A DNA stretch of 35,964 bases, taken from UBA6544 sp049601975. GTDB lineage: Bacteria; Pseudomonadota; Alphaproteobacteria; UBA8366. The number at the start of each line of letters is the position of its first letter. Within the stretch, counting starts at the first letter, position 1. The stretch is taken from positions 1 to 35,964 of the forward strand of contig JBMYRC010000033.1 in the NCBI GenBank assembly GCA_049601975.1. Direction: 5' to 3'. This document shows, piece by piece, positions 17,293-26,046 of the stretch. Under the pieces are notes generated by a model. It had not been told where the DNA came from, ran no database searches, and worked only from the letters and a program-made list of their open reading frames with translations. Position numbers and translations under genes: made by a program.

Positions 17293-17823
17293 TTACGCCA
17301 GCCTATCGGCGGAAAGACTTTTGATTGCCTTACGCCGGAGGAACTCAATCACCAAGTCGACGCGTTCCTCGACGAATTTTATAGAGGGAACAAACTTTGT
17401 TAGCCGATGGACGGTGATGTTTCGAAAGTGCTTTATTTAATTGCATTAATACTCCATTTGGAGAATTAATCGCATAGCTTGAAAGTCGCGCCTTATTCCT
17501 GGAGTTTATCCATTATGTCGTCGAGATTTTCGAAATATTCCAAGATATCTTTGGTTTCGGTTTAAGCGGCCTCAACGATTGCATTGAGTTGCTTCAACAA
17601 GCTCAAAAATGTATTGTCTTCTTCTTCCTTTCCGAAGGCATTGATGCGGTCGATTTCTTCCCGAAACCATTCGATTTATTGGAACAAATAAAAAAATTTC
17701 GGATTGCAGCACTTGTGCTTCTTCCATCTCAGCCGCTGCCATCATGGGAGCATTCACTTCGGATATTGCCGCTAACCTTTCAAATTGGCGCGTATTCCGA
17801 CGCGCGTCAGAGATTTTTTGCAT
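17293..17823 (-). pseudogene. CheZ-like chemotaxis phosphatase, decayed
   Basis: Read on the minus strand, an ATG at 17823 starts MQKISDARRNTRQFERLAAI with EVNAPMMAAAEMEEAQVLQSE. At a run of seven T (17690-17696, as A on plus) the reading shifts to a frame giving IEWFREEIDRINAFGKEEED, LSLLKQLNAIVEAA, a TAA, then TETKDILEYFENLDDIMDKL. Lower still, 17303-17440 gives HFRNITVHRLTKFVPSIKFV followed by EERVDLVIEFL. The last block lines up with the CheZ signature FQDITGQRITKVV-TLKFVEER, which is the basis of the call; the helical, acidic upstream part agrees. At least one frameshift and several stops (two possibly from CAA) break it. CheZ dephosphorylates CheY. No chemotaxis gene is nearby. Confidence 0.55.
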
Positions 17824-17943
17824 GATCGTAAAGGACGAACATCGTAACCATCAAATAGCTGACATATATACGCTTTGCGTTTCTTTTTCTCCGGACTAAG
17901 TATTTTCTGAGAAGAGTTTTAAATTTCCAGGAATATATTGCAC

Positions 17944-18324
17944 ATGACTTCGCCAGCAGGACGCATTCGGCATCAGGACGAAATCGAAAAATACGTCCCA
18001 CCGGGCCATCATGGGACGGTAAATCTGCGTTTAATCGAAAAGGATTTTTGCGGCACCTTCGAAATGGCGCATGGTACTTTGGAGCCTGGTGGTGTCGCCG
18101 AGGCGCATGACCACGAGATCGAACATCAAGTCATTTATGTTCTGGAAGGGACCTGCGATGTGACTCTTGGCGACGCTCCGACAGTTGAATGTGGTGCCGG
18201 AACGGTTATTGAAATCCCGCCGAAGGTAATGCATGAAGTCGTGGCAAAGGGAGACTCACCCTTAAAGGTCTTAGTGATCTATAGCCCGCCGCTGCAGCCT
18301 AGAGACGACGTCCCGGTCGATTGA
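17944..18324 (+). CDS. Cupin-domain protein
   Basis: A 126-residue single-domain cupin. Motif 1 appears as PGGVAEAHDHEIEHQVIYVL with the metal-ligand pattern H-x-H and a Glu, and motif 2 as GAGTVIEIPPKVMHEV with its His. The fold binds a divalent metal. It begins at the ATG at 17944 with AGGA about eleven bases ahead; a TTG at 17938 is the alternative. The family III CoA-transferase gene starts about 34 bases after its stop, so co-transcription is likely. Small cupins may be isomerases, dioxygenases or sensors, and nothing here selects among these. Confidence 0.82.
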   Translation: MTSPAGRIRHQDEIEKYVPPGHHGTVNLRLIEKDFCGTFEMAHGTLEPGGVAEAHDHEIEHQVIYVLEGTCDVTLGDAPTVECGAGTVIEIPPKVMHEVVAKGDSPLKVLVIYSPPLQPRDDVPVD

Positions 18325-18357
18325 GCGCCGGACAATATCCAACAAGTGAAAGAACTC

Positions 18358-19566
18358 ATGAGCGAACAGAATTCGAATGCCGGTGCTCTGACTGGAATAA
18401 AGGTGATCGACCTAACGCGGGTGTTGAGTGGTCCTTATGCTACGCAAATACTTGCGGATCACGGCGCTGAGGTGATTAAGGTCGAACCTCCCACAGGTGA
18501 CGAGGTGCGCGATTGGGGGCCTCCGTTCCACGAAGGGGACGCGTCTTACTTTATCGGCCTCAATCGCAACAAACGGTCAATCGGAATCGATCTGCGCCAA
18601 AAGGAAGGTCAGGATATCCTGCTACGTCTGTTGGAAGACGCGGATATTGTCTTTGAGAATTTCAAGACCGGCCAAATGGAGAAATTTGACCTGGGGTACG
18701 AAGAAACGCTCAAGGCACGCTTTCCCAAGTTAATATACTGCCGGATTAGCGGTTACGGTGCGGATGGACCATTGGGGGGCTTTCCTGGGTATGACGCGGT
18801 GATTCAATCTGCGGCTGGCTGGTTCAGCGTGAACGGCACTTCGGAGAGCGGTCCAACTCGTGTCGGTATTCCGATGGTGGATATGGGCACCGGACTTTAT
18901 TCGACTATCGCGATGCTGATGGCATTGTCAGAGCGTAATCGCTCCGGGCATGGGCAGTTTATTGATATGGCGCTGTATGATTGCGCTGTGTCACTGCTGC
19001 ATCCATATCTCGCTAATTTCCTGCTTTCAGACAAAGTTCCCCAGATCACCGGGAATCAGCATCCCAATATTGCACCTTACGATAAGTATCCAACAAAAAG
19101 TGGAGATATTTATATTGCCTGCGGGAATAATCGGCAGTTCCGGGGATTGTGCGAGGTGCTCGGGCAGGGCGAGCTTGCAGATGATCCACGGTTCAAGGAC
19201 AACGGCGATCGTTCTCAAAACCGGGAAGCTTTGACCGATGTGCTGCGCACTGCGATGGTTAACGAAGACGGAGATGATTTGTGCTCGCGCCTATTGGCGC
19301 AGAATGTACCTGCTGGCCCCGTCAACGATATCGCGCAAGTCATGTCACACCCTCATACGGCCCACAGGAACATGGACGCGAGCGTTGATTGGTATCGGGG
19401 AGCCGGGACACCAATTAAGTTTTCTCGGACCCCAGGCGATCTGAAAACGCCACCTCCGAAGTTCGGTGCGAATAGTAGAGAGGTCATGTCGGCGCACGGA
19501 TTCAGCGACAGCGATATTGATTCGTTGATCGAAAAAGGCGCGTTGCTGGAAGAACGCCGGAAATAG
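18358..19566 (+). CDS. Family III CoA-transferase (CaiB/BaiF)
   Basis: A 402-residue CaiB/BaiF-type CoA-transferase, which moves CoA between carboxylic acids through an aspartyl-CoA intermediate. The canonical start GIKVIDLTRVLSGPYATQIL with ADHGAEVIKVEPP, the block LNRNKRSIGIDL, and the catalytic Asp175 in PMVDMGTGLYS are all present, followed by RSGHGQFIDMALYD. The length is normal for the family. Two starts are possible: GTG at 18346 or the ATG at 18358, which I prefer. The donor and acceptor cannot be read; formyl-, succinyl- and carnitine-type enzymes share these motifs. It probably forms an operon with the cupin gene and ends nine bases from a convergent gene. Confidence 0.9.
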   Translation: MSEQNSNAGALTGIKVIDLTRVLSGPYATQILADHGAEVIKVEPPTGDEVRDWGPPFHEGDASYFIGLNRNKRSIGIDLRQKEGQDILLRLLEDADIVFENFKTGQMEKFDLGYEETLKARFPKLIYCRISGYGADGPLGGFPGYDAVIQSAAGWFSVNGTSESGPTRVGIPMVDMGTGLYSTIAMLMALSERNRSGHGQFIDMALYDCAVSLLHPYLANFLLSDKVPQITGNQHPNIAPYDKYPTKSGDIYIACGNNRQFRGLCEVLGQGELADDPRFKDNGDRSQNREALTDVLRTAMVNEDGDDLCSRLLAQNVPAGPVNDIAQVMSHPHTAHRNMDASVDWYRGAGTPIKFSRTPGDLKTPPPKFGANSREVMSAHGFSDSDIDSLIEKGALLEERRK

Positions 19567-19574
19567 CTGAGCGA

Positions 19575-21305
19575 CTATCGGGTATAGTCGTCCAAAGCTG
19601 CTGATATTTGGTCGAAAACGCCATTCCAATCGCCTGGAGCGGGCTGTCGGAACAAACGCATAGTCGGATACCAGGGGCTATCCTCGCGCTCTGTTTGCCA
19701 GCGCCAATCCGGCGCATAGGAAAGCAAGGTCCAGACTGGCTTGTTTAAAGCCCCGGCCAAATGGGCGACACTCGTATCCACGCTAATGACAAGATCTGTC
19801 TGTTGGATGAGCGCCGCCATTTCGGCGAAATCTTGAACATCCTTGCCCGGATTATCCAAGGGGGCGTCCGAGATGCCAAACTGTAGTCCGATGAATTGGA
19901 AATCGACGCCGGCCAACCGGTCGAGTAACGCGGCCGGAGAAATTGAACGGCGGTGGTCGTTGGGGTTTGCTTCGCTACCTTGCCAACATATTCCGACAAT
20001 CGGTTTATCATCGTTGACTGACAACTCTATCCCTTGTGTTGACTGTGGAGTGAAGTCTTTTGTTAATGCAATGTCTTCCAGCCCTATATTTAAACGATCC
20101 ATGATGCTGAGTAGGGGCAGTTGAAAGTCGGCAGTCGGTAGGTACCCATCTCGGTCCCGCACCAACACGCCTTCAAGTGCAGGAATTCCCGTGAAGAGCC
20201 GTTCCAGAGCAGGCGGAACATGTAGGAACACAAGTGCTCCGTGCTCCTTCAGTACAGGTAAGAAGCGCGAGAATTGAATAACGTCACCATATCCTTGCTC
20301 GGCCCAAACGATGATTGAGCGTCCCGATAAGTCCTCGCCTTTCCACAACGGAATTTCGGCGATGGACGGGTGAGGAAGAACTCCGCGAGATGGTCGCGCT
20401 TCGAAGTCCTCCCAACCGCCCGGCATATCCCCCAATAGCAACCGTACCATCGCACGATTAAGTTTCGCCGGTGCATAATCGGGCGCTACGCCCAGTGCTC
20501 GATCGAGGGTCCGCCAAGCGTCTTCCGGCTGACCGTTGGCCGTTTCCGCCGAACTTAAGTTTAACAACATTTCAGGGCTTTCCGGTGACAATGCTAAAGT
20601 GCCGCGAGCAATTTCAACGGCATCGGAGGTTCTGTTCGTCTGTTGCAGCATTGCGCAGAGATTCAGCCGGGCATCAAAACTGTCTGGCGCGAAAGATACC
20701 GCTTCTTCAAGCTGGGAAACTGCATCTTCATGGCTCCCTCGATGAAATAGGAGCGTTGCAAGATTGACGCGTGCCGGCAGTAATTCAGGCGCATAGGTTA
20801 GCGCTTTTTCAAAAGCTGTGACCGCAGCAGCGGGCTGACCGCGGCCCAATTCCAGCATCGCTATTCCGTAATGCACGGCGCCGCTCTCTGGCGCGATACT
20901 TGCGGCGGCATTGTACTCAATTGCGGCTTCGTCAATCCGCCCGGATTCCAGCAATAAATTTGCCAGATTGAGATGTGCATCGGCGAGGTCGTCCGCGAGG
21001 GTAATTGCTTTCCGGTAACACGCTTCCGCGGACCGTGCATCGCGTGCTGTTGCGAACGCTAGGCCCAGATGGGTGTGTATCGTCGCATCCTCGGGCAACC
21101 CTATGGATGCCATCTGCAGTAATTCGACGGCAGCAGACGCGTGGCCGGTATGTAATGCTATGAGACCCAAGCCTTGGGAGGCATTCGGCTGGCCAGGGGT
21201 ATCATCCAAAATTTCACGATACAATGCTTCGGCATCTTGAAGCGCGCCCTGACGCAGTAGACGGTCTGCCTGTTCTAAGGATGCAGTAAGTTTCGCTTGG
21301 TCCAC
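19575..21305 (-). CDS. TPR-repeat protein with C-terminal glycosyltransferase-like domain
   Basis: A 576-residue protein. Residues 5-300 hold about eight tetratricopeptide repeats (for example ADAHLNLANLLLESGRIDEA and PARVNLATLLFHRGSHEDA). Residues 300-576 match the GT-B-like domain often found behind TPRs in bacteria: WKGEDLSGRSIIVWAEQGYG, then VGICWQGSEANPNDHRRS and VDTSVAHLAGALNKPVW. The last is the nucleotide-sugar-side motif seen in GT9/GT41-like proteins. The start is GTG at 21305. It follows the DEAD-box helicase gene by 63 bases on the same strand. Likely roles are O-linked protein or polysaccharide glycosylation. No motility or polysaccharide genes adjoin it. Confidence 0.85.
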   Translation of the reverse strand: MDQAKLTASLEQADRLLRQGALQDAEALYREILDDTPGQPNASQGLGLIALHTGHASAAVELLQMASIGLPEDATIHTHLGLAFATARDARSAEACYRKAITLADDLADAHLNLANLLLESGRIDEAAIEYNAAASIAPESGAVHYGIAMLELGRGQPAAAVTAFEKALTYAPELLPARVNLATLLFHRGSHEDAVSQLEEAVSFAPDSFDARLNLCAMLQQTNRTSDAVEIARGTLALSPESPEMLLNLSSAETANGQPEDAWRTLDRALGVAPDYAPAKLNRAMVRLLLGDMPGGWEDFEARPSRGVLPHPSIAEIPLWKGEDLSGRSIIVWAEQGYGDVIQFSRFLPVLKEHGALVFLHVPPALERLFTGIPALEGVLVRDRDGYLPTADFQLPLLSIMDRLNIGLEDIALTKDFTPQSTQGIELSVNDDKPIVGICWQGSEANPNDHRRSISPAALLDRLAGVDFQFIGLQFGISDAPLDNPGKDVQDFAEMAALIQQTDLVISVDTSVAHLAGALNKPVWTLLSYAPDWRWQTEREDSPWYPTMRLFRQPAPGDWNGVFDQISAALDDYTR

Positions 21306-21368
21306 GATAGAATTTCCGCCCGATTTAGCAGCCGGCGCAATAAAGCCAGTTATTCGCCGAGAATATCG

Positions 21369-22775
21369 CTATTTTGGCTCGCGCGATAGGAAAGCAGGTA
21401 CGTGATCTCCAAGGCCGACGGGACTTCCTTCGTTGAACTTATCATTGTCATCCTGAGTCGGCTTCCTGGCAACGTGTGGTTTGCGTGCTTTTGGTGCTTT
21501 GGGCGTTTTCTCGGTATCGGCCTCTGCTTTCCTCGCCAACGGTGCTTCCGATCCATTGGAGGAGGGTTTAGGCTTGTTATTTCGACCTCCGCCACGTCGT
21601 CCTCGGGCGCGTGGAGCCTCTGTATCGGCTTCGATTACCGCCGCTTCCACATCTTTTAACTCAAGACGGGGAATTTCGAGGCCGGTTAGTTTGATAATCA
21701 TGTCGAGATAGCGTTTCTCATCGGGGGCCGCGAGCATAACGGCCCGGCCGGATCGCCCTGCGCGTCCCGTACGCCCGATGCGATGAACATAGTCATCCGC
21801 ATTGATCGGCACATCGAAGTTGAAGACATGGCTCATCGCCTCGATATCCAACCCGCGGGCCGCGACATCGGAGCAAACCAATAATCTGATTTCGCCCTTC
21901 TTGAAGGCTTCAAGGGTATCCGTACGTTGAAATTGGTCCATATCGCCGTGCAGGGCGCCAGCTTCGAAGCCGTGTCGTTTAAGCGACTGCTGAACAGTGC
22001 TTACGTCGCGTTTGCGGTTACAAAATATTAGCGCGTTTTTTACATCTTCGGACTTCAGTAAAGACCGGAGCGCGTTGCGCTTTTCTTTGTGATCTACGAC
22101 GACAAGCGATTGGGATACCGTCGCTGCTGTGCTGGCAGGCGGACTGACAGTAATTTCCTTCGGATTCATCAAGAATTGGTCGGCCAAACGGCGGATCACC
22201 GGCGGCATAGTCGCGGAAAACATCAGAGTTTGTCGGATCTTCGGCATCAACGAGACGATTTTTTCTACGTCCGGAACAAAGCCCATATCGAGCATGCGGT
22301 CCGCTTCGTCGATGACCAACAATTTGACGTCGGACAAAAGTACACGGCCACGTTCGAAATGATCCAGCAACCGTCCCGGTGTCGCGATCAACACGTCTAC
22401 ACCGCGATCCAGCAATTTGTCCTGATCATCGAAGGACACACCGCCGATCAAAAGCGCTTTCGAGAGTTTTTGATACTTTCCATAAATATCGAACTGCTCC
22501 GCGACCTGCGCTGCGAGCTCGCGCGTCGGCTCAAGGATGAGCGAGCGTGGCATACGGGCACGAGCGCGGCCCTGAGCCAAGATATCGATCATGGGAAGTG
22601 TGAAGGAAGCGGTCTTACCGGTGCCAGTTTGCGCGCCACCCATAATATCGCGATTCATCAAGACGTAGGGGATTGCCTGCGCTTGAATCGGTGTTGGCGA
22701 CTCATATCCCGCCTCGCTCACAGCGCGGAGGAGTTCGTCGCTCAATCCGAGATCTTTAAAGCTGGTTTCGTCCAT
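21369..22775 (-). CDS. rhlE: DEAD-box RNA helicase, RhlE-like
   Basis: A 468-residue ATP-dependent RNA helicase. All core motifs are seen: the Q motif (YESPTPIQAQAIP), Walker A AQTGTGKT at residues 48-55, PTRELA, ATPGRLLDH, DEAD in LVIDEADRMLD, SAT in MFSATM, and HRIGRTGRAGRSG in the second RecA domain. The C-terminal 90 residues are a basic, Gly/Arg/Lys-rich unstructured tail (ARGRRGGGRNNKPKPS), as in RhlE-type proteins that aid ribosome assembly and RNA turnover. The ATG at 22775 follows an inverted repeat by only five bases, which may regulate translation. RhlE versus another DEAD paralogue is decided only by overall resemblance. Confidence 0.92.
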   Translation of the reverse strand: MDETSFKDLGLSDELLRAVSEAGYESPTPIQAQAIPYVLMNRDIMGGAQTGTGKTASFTLPMIDILAQGRARARMPRSLILEPTRELAAQVAEQFDIYGKYQKLSKALLIGGVSFDDQDKLLDRGVDVLIATPGRLLDHFERGRVLLSDVKLLVIDEADRMLDMGFVPDVEKIVSLMPKIRQTLMFSATMPPVIRRLADQFLMNPKEITVSPPASTAATVSQSLVVVDHKEKRNALRSLLKSEDVKNALIFCNRKRDVSTVQQSLKRHGFEAGALHGDMDQFQRTDTLEAFKKGEIRLLVCSDVAARGLDIEAMSHVFNFDVPINADDYVHRIGRTGRAGRSGRAVMLAAPDEKRYLDMIIKLTGLEIPRLELKDVEAAVIEADTEAPRARGRRGGGRNNKPKPSSNGSEAPLARKAEADTEKTPKAPKARKPHVARKPTQDDNDKFNEGSPVGLGDHVPAFLSREPK

Positions 22776-22780
22776 AAAGT

Positions 22781-22794
22781 GGGCTCTTGAGCCC
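22781..22794 (-). promoter_or_regulatory. Inverted repeat in the helicase leader
   Basis: GGGCTC and GAGCCC pair across two bases directly ahead of the helicase ATG. In the mRNA the only purine-rich candidate ribosome site (GAGGG) lies partly within the 5' arm, so folding could restrict initiation. No experimental support; the repeat could also be a protein operator. Confidence 0.3.
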
Positions 22795-22985
22795 TCTACT
22801 GTTGCTGATGTTCAGTATCTGTAGACGCGAAGAAACGCGTTTTCGTTTCGCTCGGCGTCGTCATCTTGTCCTGTCTTCTTCAGGAAGTTTGTCAAGCCGG
22901 TGTTGCTTAACAAGCTGCGCTTTGCCTGTCCAGCCCGAAGGTATAGTTATGAAGGGCCAAAGTCGACTTCAGATAGGATCTATGC

Positions 22986-23687
22986 GTGTCAAAAATTCCA
23001 CTGATATTGGTCCCCGGCCTATTATGCGACGATGCTCTATGGGCGCCGCAAACGAAATGGCTGAGCGATATTGCGGATATCTCGGTCGGAGAGACGCAGA
23101 TCGATGATAATTTTCCGGCGATGGCGGAAAGAATTCTTGAAACGGCACCCCAACATTTCGCCCTCGCGGGACTTTCGATGGGCGGGTACGTTTGCATGGA
23201 AATTATGCGCCAGGCACCTGAACGTATTGAGCGGTTGGCGCTTTTCGATACGTCGGGGCGGGCAGACACGGTGGATCAAACGAAACGCCGCAAGGCCTTG
23301 ATCGAATTGGCGACGATCGGAAAATTCAAAGGTGTTACGCCGCGGTTGCTACCACTCTTGATCCACAAAGACCGTCAGAACGATAAAGAGCTTACGGATG
23401 CGGTCATCGCAATGGCCGGCCGGGTAGGTCAGGCGGGGTTTTTGCGCCAACAGACTGCGATTATGAATCGACCGGATCGCCAAGCGGAAATGGCGATGTA
23501 CGACTTGCCGGTGATGGTGGTATGCGGGCGCCAAGATGCGTTGACGCCGCTCGATCTGCATGAGGAAATGGCGGAACTTATCCCGCTTGCGCGGCTGTGC
23601 CTGATAGAAGAATGCGGGCACTTATCGACACTAGAACAACCCCATGCCGCAACCGCTCTTATGCGGGACTGGCTTCTGCGGGATTGA
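22986..23687 (+). CDS. Alpha/beta hydrolase
   Basis: A 233-residue alpha/beta-hydrolase-fold protein. The oxyanion loop LVPGLLCDDALW comes first, the nucleophile elbow GLSMGG puts Ser64 at the turn, Asp184 is in CGRQDALTP and His212 in ECGHLSTLE, giving a complete Ser-Asp-His triad. The start is a GTG at 22986, with AGGA about eleven bases ahead. The cap domain is short. Related proteins include esterases, thioesterases and MhpC-like C-C hydrolases; the choice is open. A CoA-transferase-like gene follows closely, so a role on acyl esters or CoA thioesters is plausible but not shown. Confidence 0.85.
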   Translation: MSKIPLILVPGLLCDDALWAPQTKWLSDIADISVGETQIDDNFPAMAERILETAPQHFALAGLSMGGYVCMEIMRQAPERIERLALFDTSGRADTVDQTKRRKALIELATIGKFKGVTPRLLPLLIHKDRQNDKELTDAVIAMAGRVGQAGFLRQQTAIMNRPDRQAEMAMYDLPVMVVCGRQDALTPLDLHEEMAELIPLARLCLIEECGHLSTLEQPHAATALMRDWLLRD

Positions 23688-23707
23688 TATCTAATTAATT
23701 GATTGTG

Positions 23708-25102
23708 ATGCCAAATTCATATTCCGCTTTAGACGACATTCTGTCGCTCGCCCACCTCAATCCCGCACCTCGGGACAGGGTGCAAATCGCCGGTACCGAT
23801 CCGGTTCTCGCCACCAACTTTTTTATTGGAACTGCCGGTGCGGCCGCTATTGCCGCAACTGGCATCGCGTCCGCGAATTTATGGGAGTTGCGAACGGGAC
23901 GGTCCCAAAACGTCTCAATTGACGTCCGCGCCGCCGCCATGGCGATGCGCAGCGACCGTTTCGTACACCGCAACGGTGAAAAGATTCACGGTTGGGACGC
24001 AGTATCCGGAATATATCAAGCAAAGGACGGGCGTTGGCTGCAGTTGCACTGCAATTATCCCCATCATCGCGACCGGACCGTCGCACTACTCGGGGCCAAA
24101 CCGGAACGCCCATCCGTCGCGGCGGCGATCGCGAAATGGGATGCCTTTGAATTGGAAAATGCCGTCACGGAGGCGGATTCAATCTGTGGCGTCGTCCGCA
24201 CACCGAATGAATGGGCGTCGCACCCGCAATCCGCCGCGGTCGATGGCCTGCCCCTGATCGAAATCATAAAAATTGCGGATAGCGATCCTGAACCGTTCCC
24301 CGAAGGGGACCGGCCGATGGGCGGCGTTCGTGTTGTGGACGTGACACGGGTGATTGCGGGACCAATGTGTGGTCGCACACTGGCGGAGCATGGTGCGGAT
24401 GTCATGCGGATCAGCGGGCCCGGGTTGGCTTTCTCGGAAGCCTTAGTGATCGATACGGGATACGGAAAAGTGGCCGCAGAGATCGACCTCACGTCAGACA
24501 TGGGCAAGGAAACTTTGCGCGACTTGGTGAAATCGTCCGATGTTTTCTCTCAAGGTTATCGCCCAGGCACCATCGCGGGGCGGGGATTCTCGCCAGAAGC
24601 TTTGGCAGGCATTCGCCCTGGTATCGTCTGTGTGTCCCTCTGTGCATTCGGTCATGCCGGTCCGTGGGCCGGCAAACGTGGTTTCGACAGCATCGTGCAG
24701 TGCTGCAGCGGGATCGTTCACGAACACAGTACAGGCAGGGACGGTGATCCATATCACTTACCCGCGCAGGTTCTGGATTATGTAACGGGATATCTAGGCG
24801 CGTTCGGTGCGATGGAAGCGTTGCGTCGGCGTGCCACGGAAGGTGGCAGTTGGCTGGTCCGCGTATCACTCTTGCAAACCGCAAATTGGCTGAAGCGTCT
24901 CGGACGGTTCGGTCCATCTGAAGATGCCCGTGATTTACCAGATCCTGGATTGCAGGATGTAATGGATTTGACGATGGAGACTGAATCGCCCTTTGGCACT
25001 ATACGCCATCTGGCCCCCGCGATTACCTTATCGGAGACACCCTCTTTCTGGGCAAAGCCGCCCGTGCCGTTGGCGTCACATCCGCCAGCTTGGCCTAACT
25101 AG
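23708..25102 (+). CDS. CaiB/BaiF family CoA-transferase with permuted domain order
   Basis: A 464-residue family III CoA-transferase relative in which the parts come in an unusual order. The usual N-terminal motif, here GVRVVDVTRVIAGPMCGRTL and AEHGADVMR, appears only near residue 204. Before it stand segments that in ordinary family members lie after the catalytic loop: the helix region ending RTGRSQNVSIDVRAAAMAM, the AKDGRWLQLHC strand and a small domain ending in HPQSAAVDGLPLIEI. After it follow FGHAGPWAGKRGFDSIVQ and the expected catalytic Asp357 in VLDYVTGYLGAFGAMEAL. The enzyme therefore looks active. Start taken as the ATG at 23708; TTG at 23699 is possible. It follows the hydrolase by about 20 bases. 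CoA donor and acceptor unknown. Confidence 0.8.
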   Translation: MPNSYSALDDILSLAHLNPAPRDRVQIAGTDPVLATNFFIGTAGAAAIAATGIASANLWELRTGRSQNVSIDVRAAAMAMRSDRFVHRNGEKIHGWDAVSGIYQAKDGRWLQLHCNYPHHRDRTVALLGAKPERPSVAAAIAKWDAFELENAVTEADSICGVVRTPNEWASHPQSAAVDGLPLIEIIKIADSDPEPFPEGDRPMGGVRVVDVTRVIAGPMCGRTLAEHGADVMRISGPGLAFSEALVIDTGYGKVAAEIDLTSDMGKETLRDLVKSSDVFSQGYRPGTIAGRGFSPEALAGIRPGIVCVSLCAFGHAGPWAGKRGFDSIVQCCSGIVHEHSTGRDGDPYHLPAQVLDYVTGYLGAFGAMEALRRRATEGGSWLVRVSLLQTANWLKRLGRFGPSEDARDLPDPGLQDVMDLTMETESPFGTIRHLAPAITLSETPSFWAKPPVPLASHPPAWPN

Positions 25103-25113
25103 CCAATCACGCG

Positions 25114-25970
25114 CTACTTCTTCGGCTTTTTTTGGGCTTGCTCCGGAAGGGGAGCGATACCGCCAGGACGGATGAAATTCAATATATTGAATGCTAATTG
25201 CAAAGCTTCAGGACGCGGCATTCCGACCTTGATCCTTGGGTCGTAAAACACCTTTAACATCAGTCTATCGCCGGTCGTGATATACTTCGTTGAGCCGATT
25301 TCGCTGTATTGATTTTTCTGTACAAACATCGATCTCTTAACGTCGTCACTGTCATTCGTCAAACCGAGAATCTGTGTCAATTCCTCCACGATACAGGTGC
25401 GCAATATTTTGCCGCCATAGCGCGGGTGTCCGTATTTTGCCGGTATGATGACATAGGCCAATTTAATCTCAGGCCCCTTTTTGAATATCTTTGCCATGCA
25501 GGTCGCTTTTCCCGCACGCAAGGTGTTCAAAAGAGCAGCTTTTCGGGAAATTGCTTATCCGGTAGATGCTTTCCAAGGTTTTCAATCGGTTGATAAAGCA
25601 GCAGGACGTTAACGTCCTTTCTTGGATTGAACCCCTTTGCCACGCGTTTTTCACGTCTCATTCGGGTGGAATAAACGAGACTCATTGGATGGTTGGTCGC
25701 AGCGATCAATTCGTCGAGATAATTCGAGAGCATGTTCTCGAATTCTGGTGTCGGTGTACCTTGAATACCGATCTTCAGTGGGGTGACCCACTTGCGAACA
25801 TGATCAATCCATTTGCCGCTATATTCGCTGAGAAACGCGATCCGGTTGAGGTTTTGAATGATTTCGTAGTTTGTCAGCGGTTCCTCGACCGAGATTCGTT
25901 CTTCGGCCGCATTCGCCGAGATCGCCACAAATCAAATGAGCGCCGTTAATATTCCGCGTCGAATAGACAT
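25114..25970 (-). pseudogene. DUF2927 exported protein, stop in signal peptide and frameshift
   Basis: The ATG at 25970 begins a signal peptide, MSIRRGILTALI, broken by a TGA at 25932-25934, then FVAISANAAEERI; TGG to TGA would explain the stop. The mature part reads on to 25527, then the frame must change at a run of four T (25529-25532 as A on plus); one more T would give LLFLNTLRAGKATCMAKIF. The rest carries the DUF2927 hallmark CIVEELTQILGLTNDSDDV and TTGDRLMLKVFYDPRIKVGM. DUF2927 proteins are small secreted proteins with a metalloprotease-like H/E region but no established function. With a stop and a frameshift this copy is dead. It converges on the CoA-transferase gene with 11 bases between stops. 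Confidence 0.8.
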
Positions 25971-26046
25971 GTTCAATAGTGTAGCCGGAAGGGAGGGATC
26001 GGTCGATCTTCCGATGTCTTAACAGATAAAATACTTTCTATCCGGG

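Noticed and set aside
17255..17440. Plus-strand small coding region after the YHS relic
   Set aside because: The minus strand at the same place gives the CheZ-like block, which matches a family; the plus frames do not.
17589..17825. Plus-strand 78-codon open frame
   Set aside because: It is the complement of the CheZ relic and has no ribosome site or recognisable motif.
21402..22790. Plus-strand open frames opposite the DEAD-box helicase
   Set aside because: Shadow frames of a highly conserved gene; no independent evidence.
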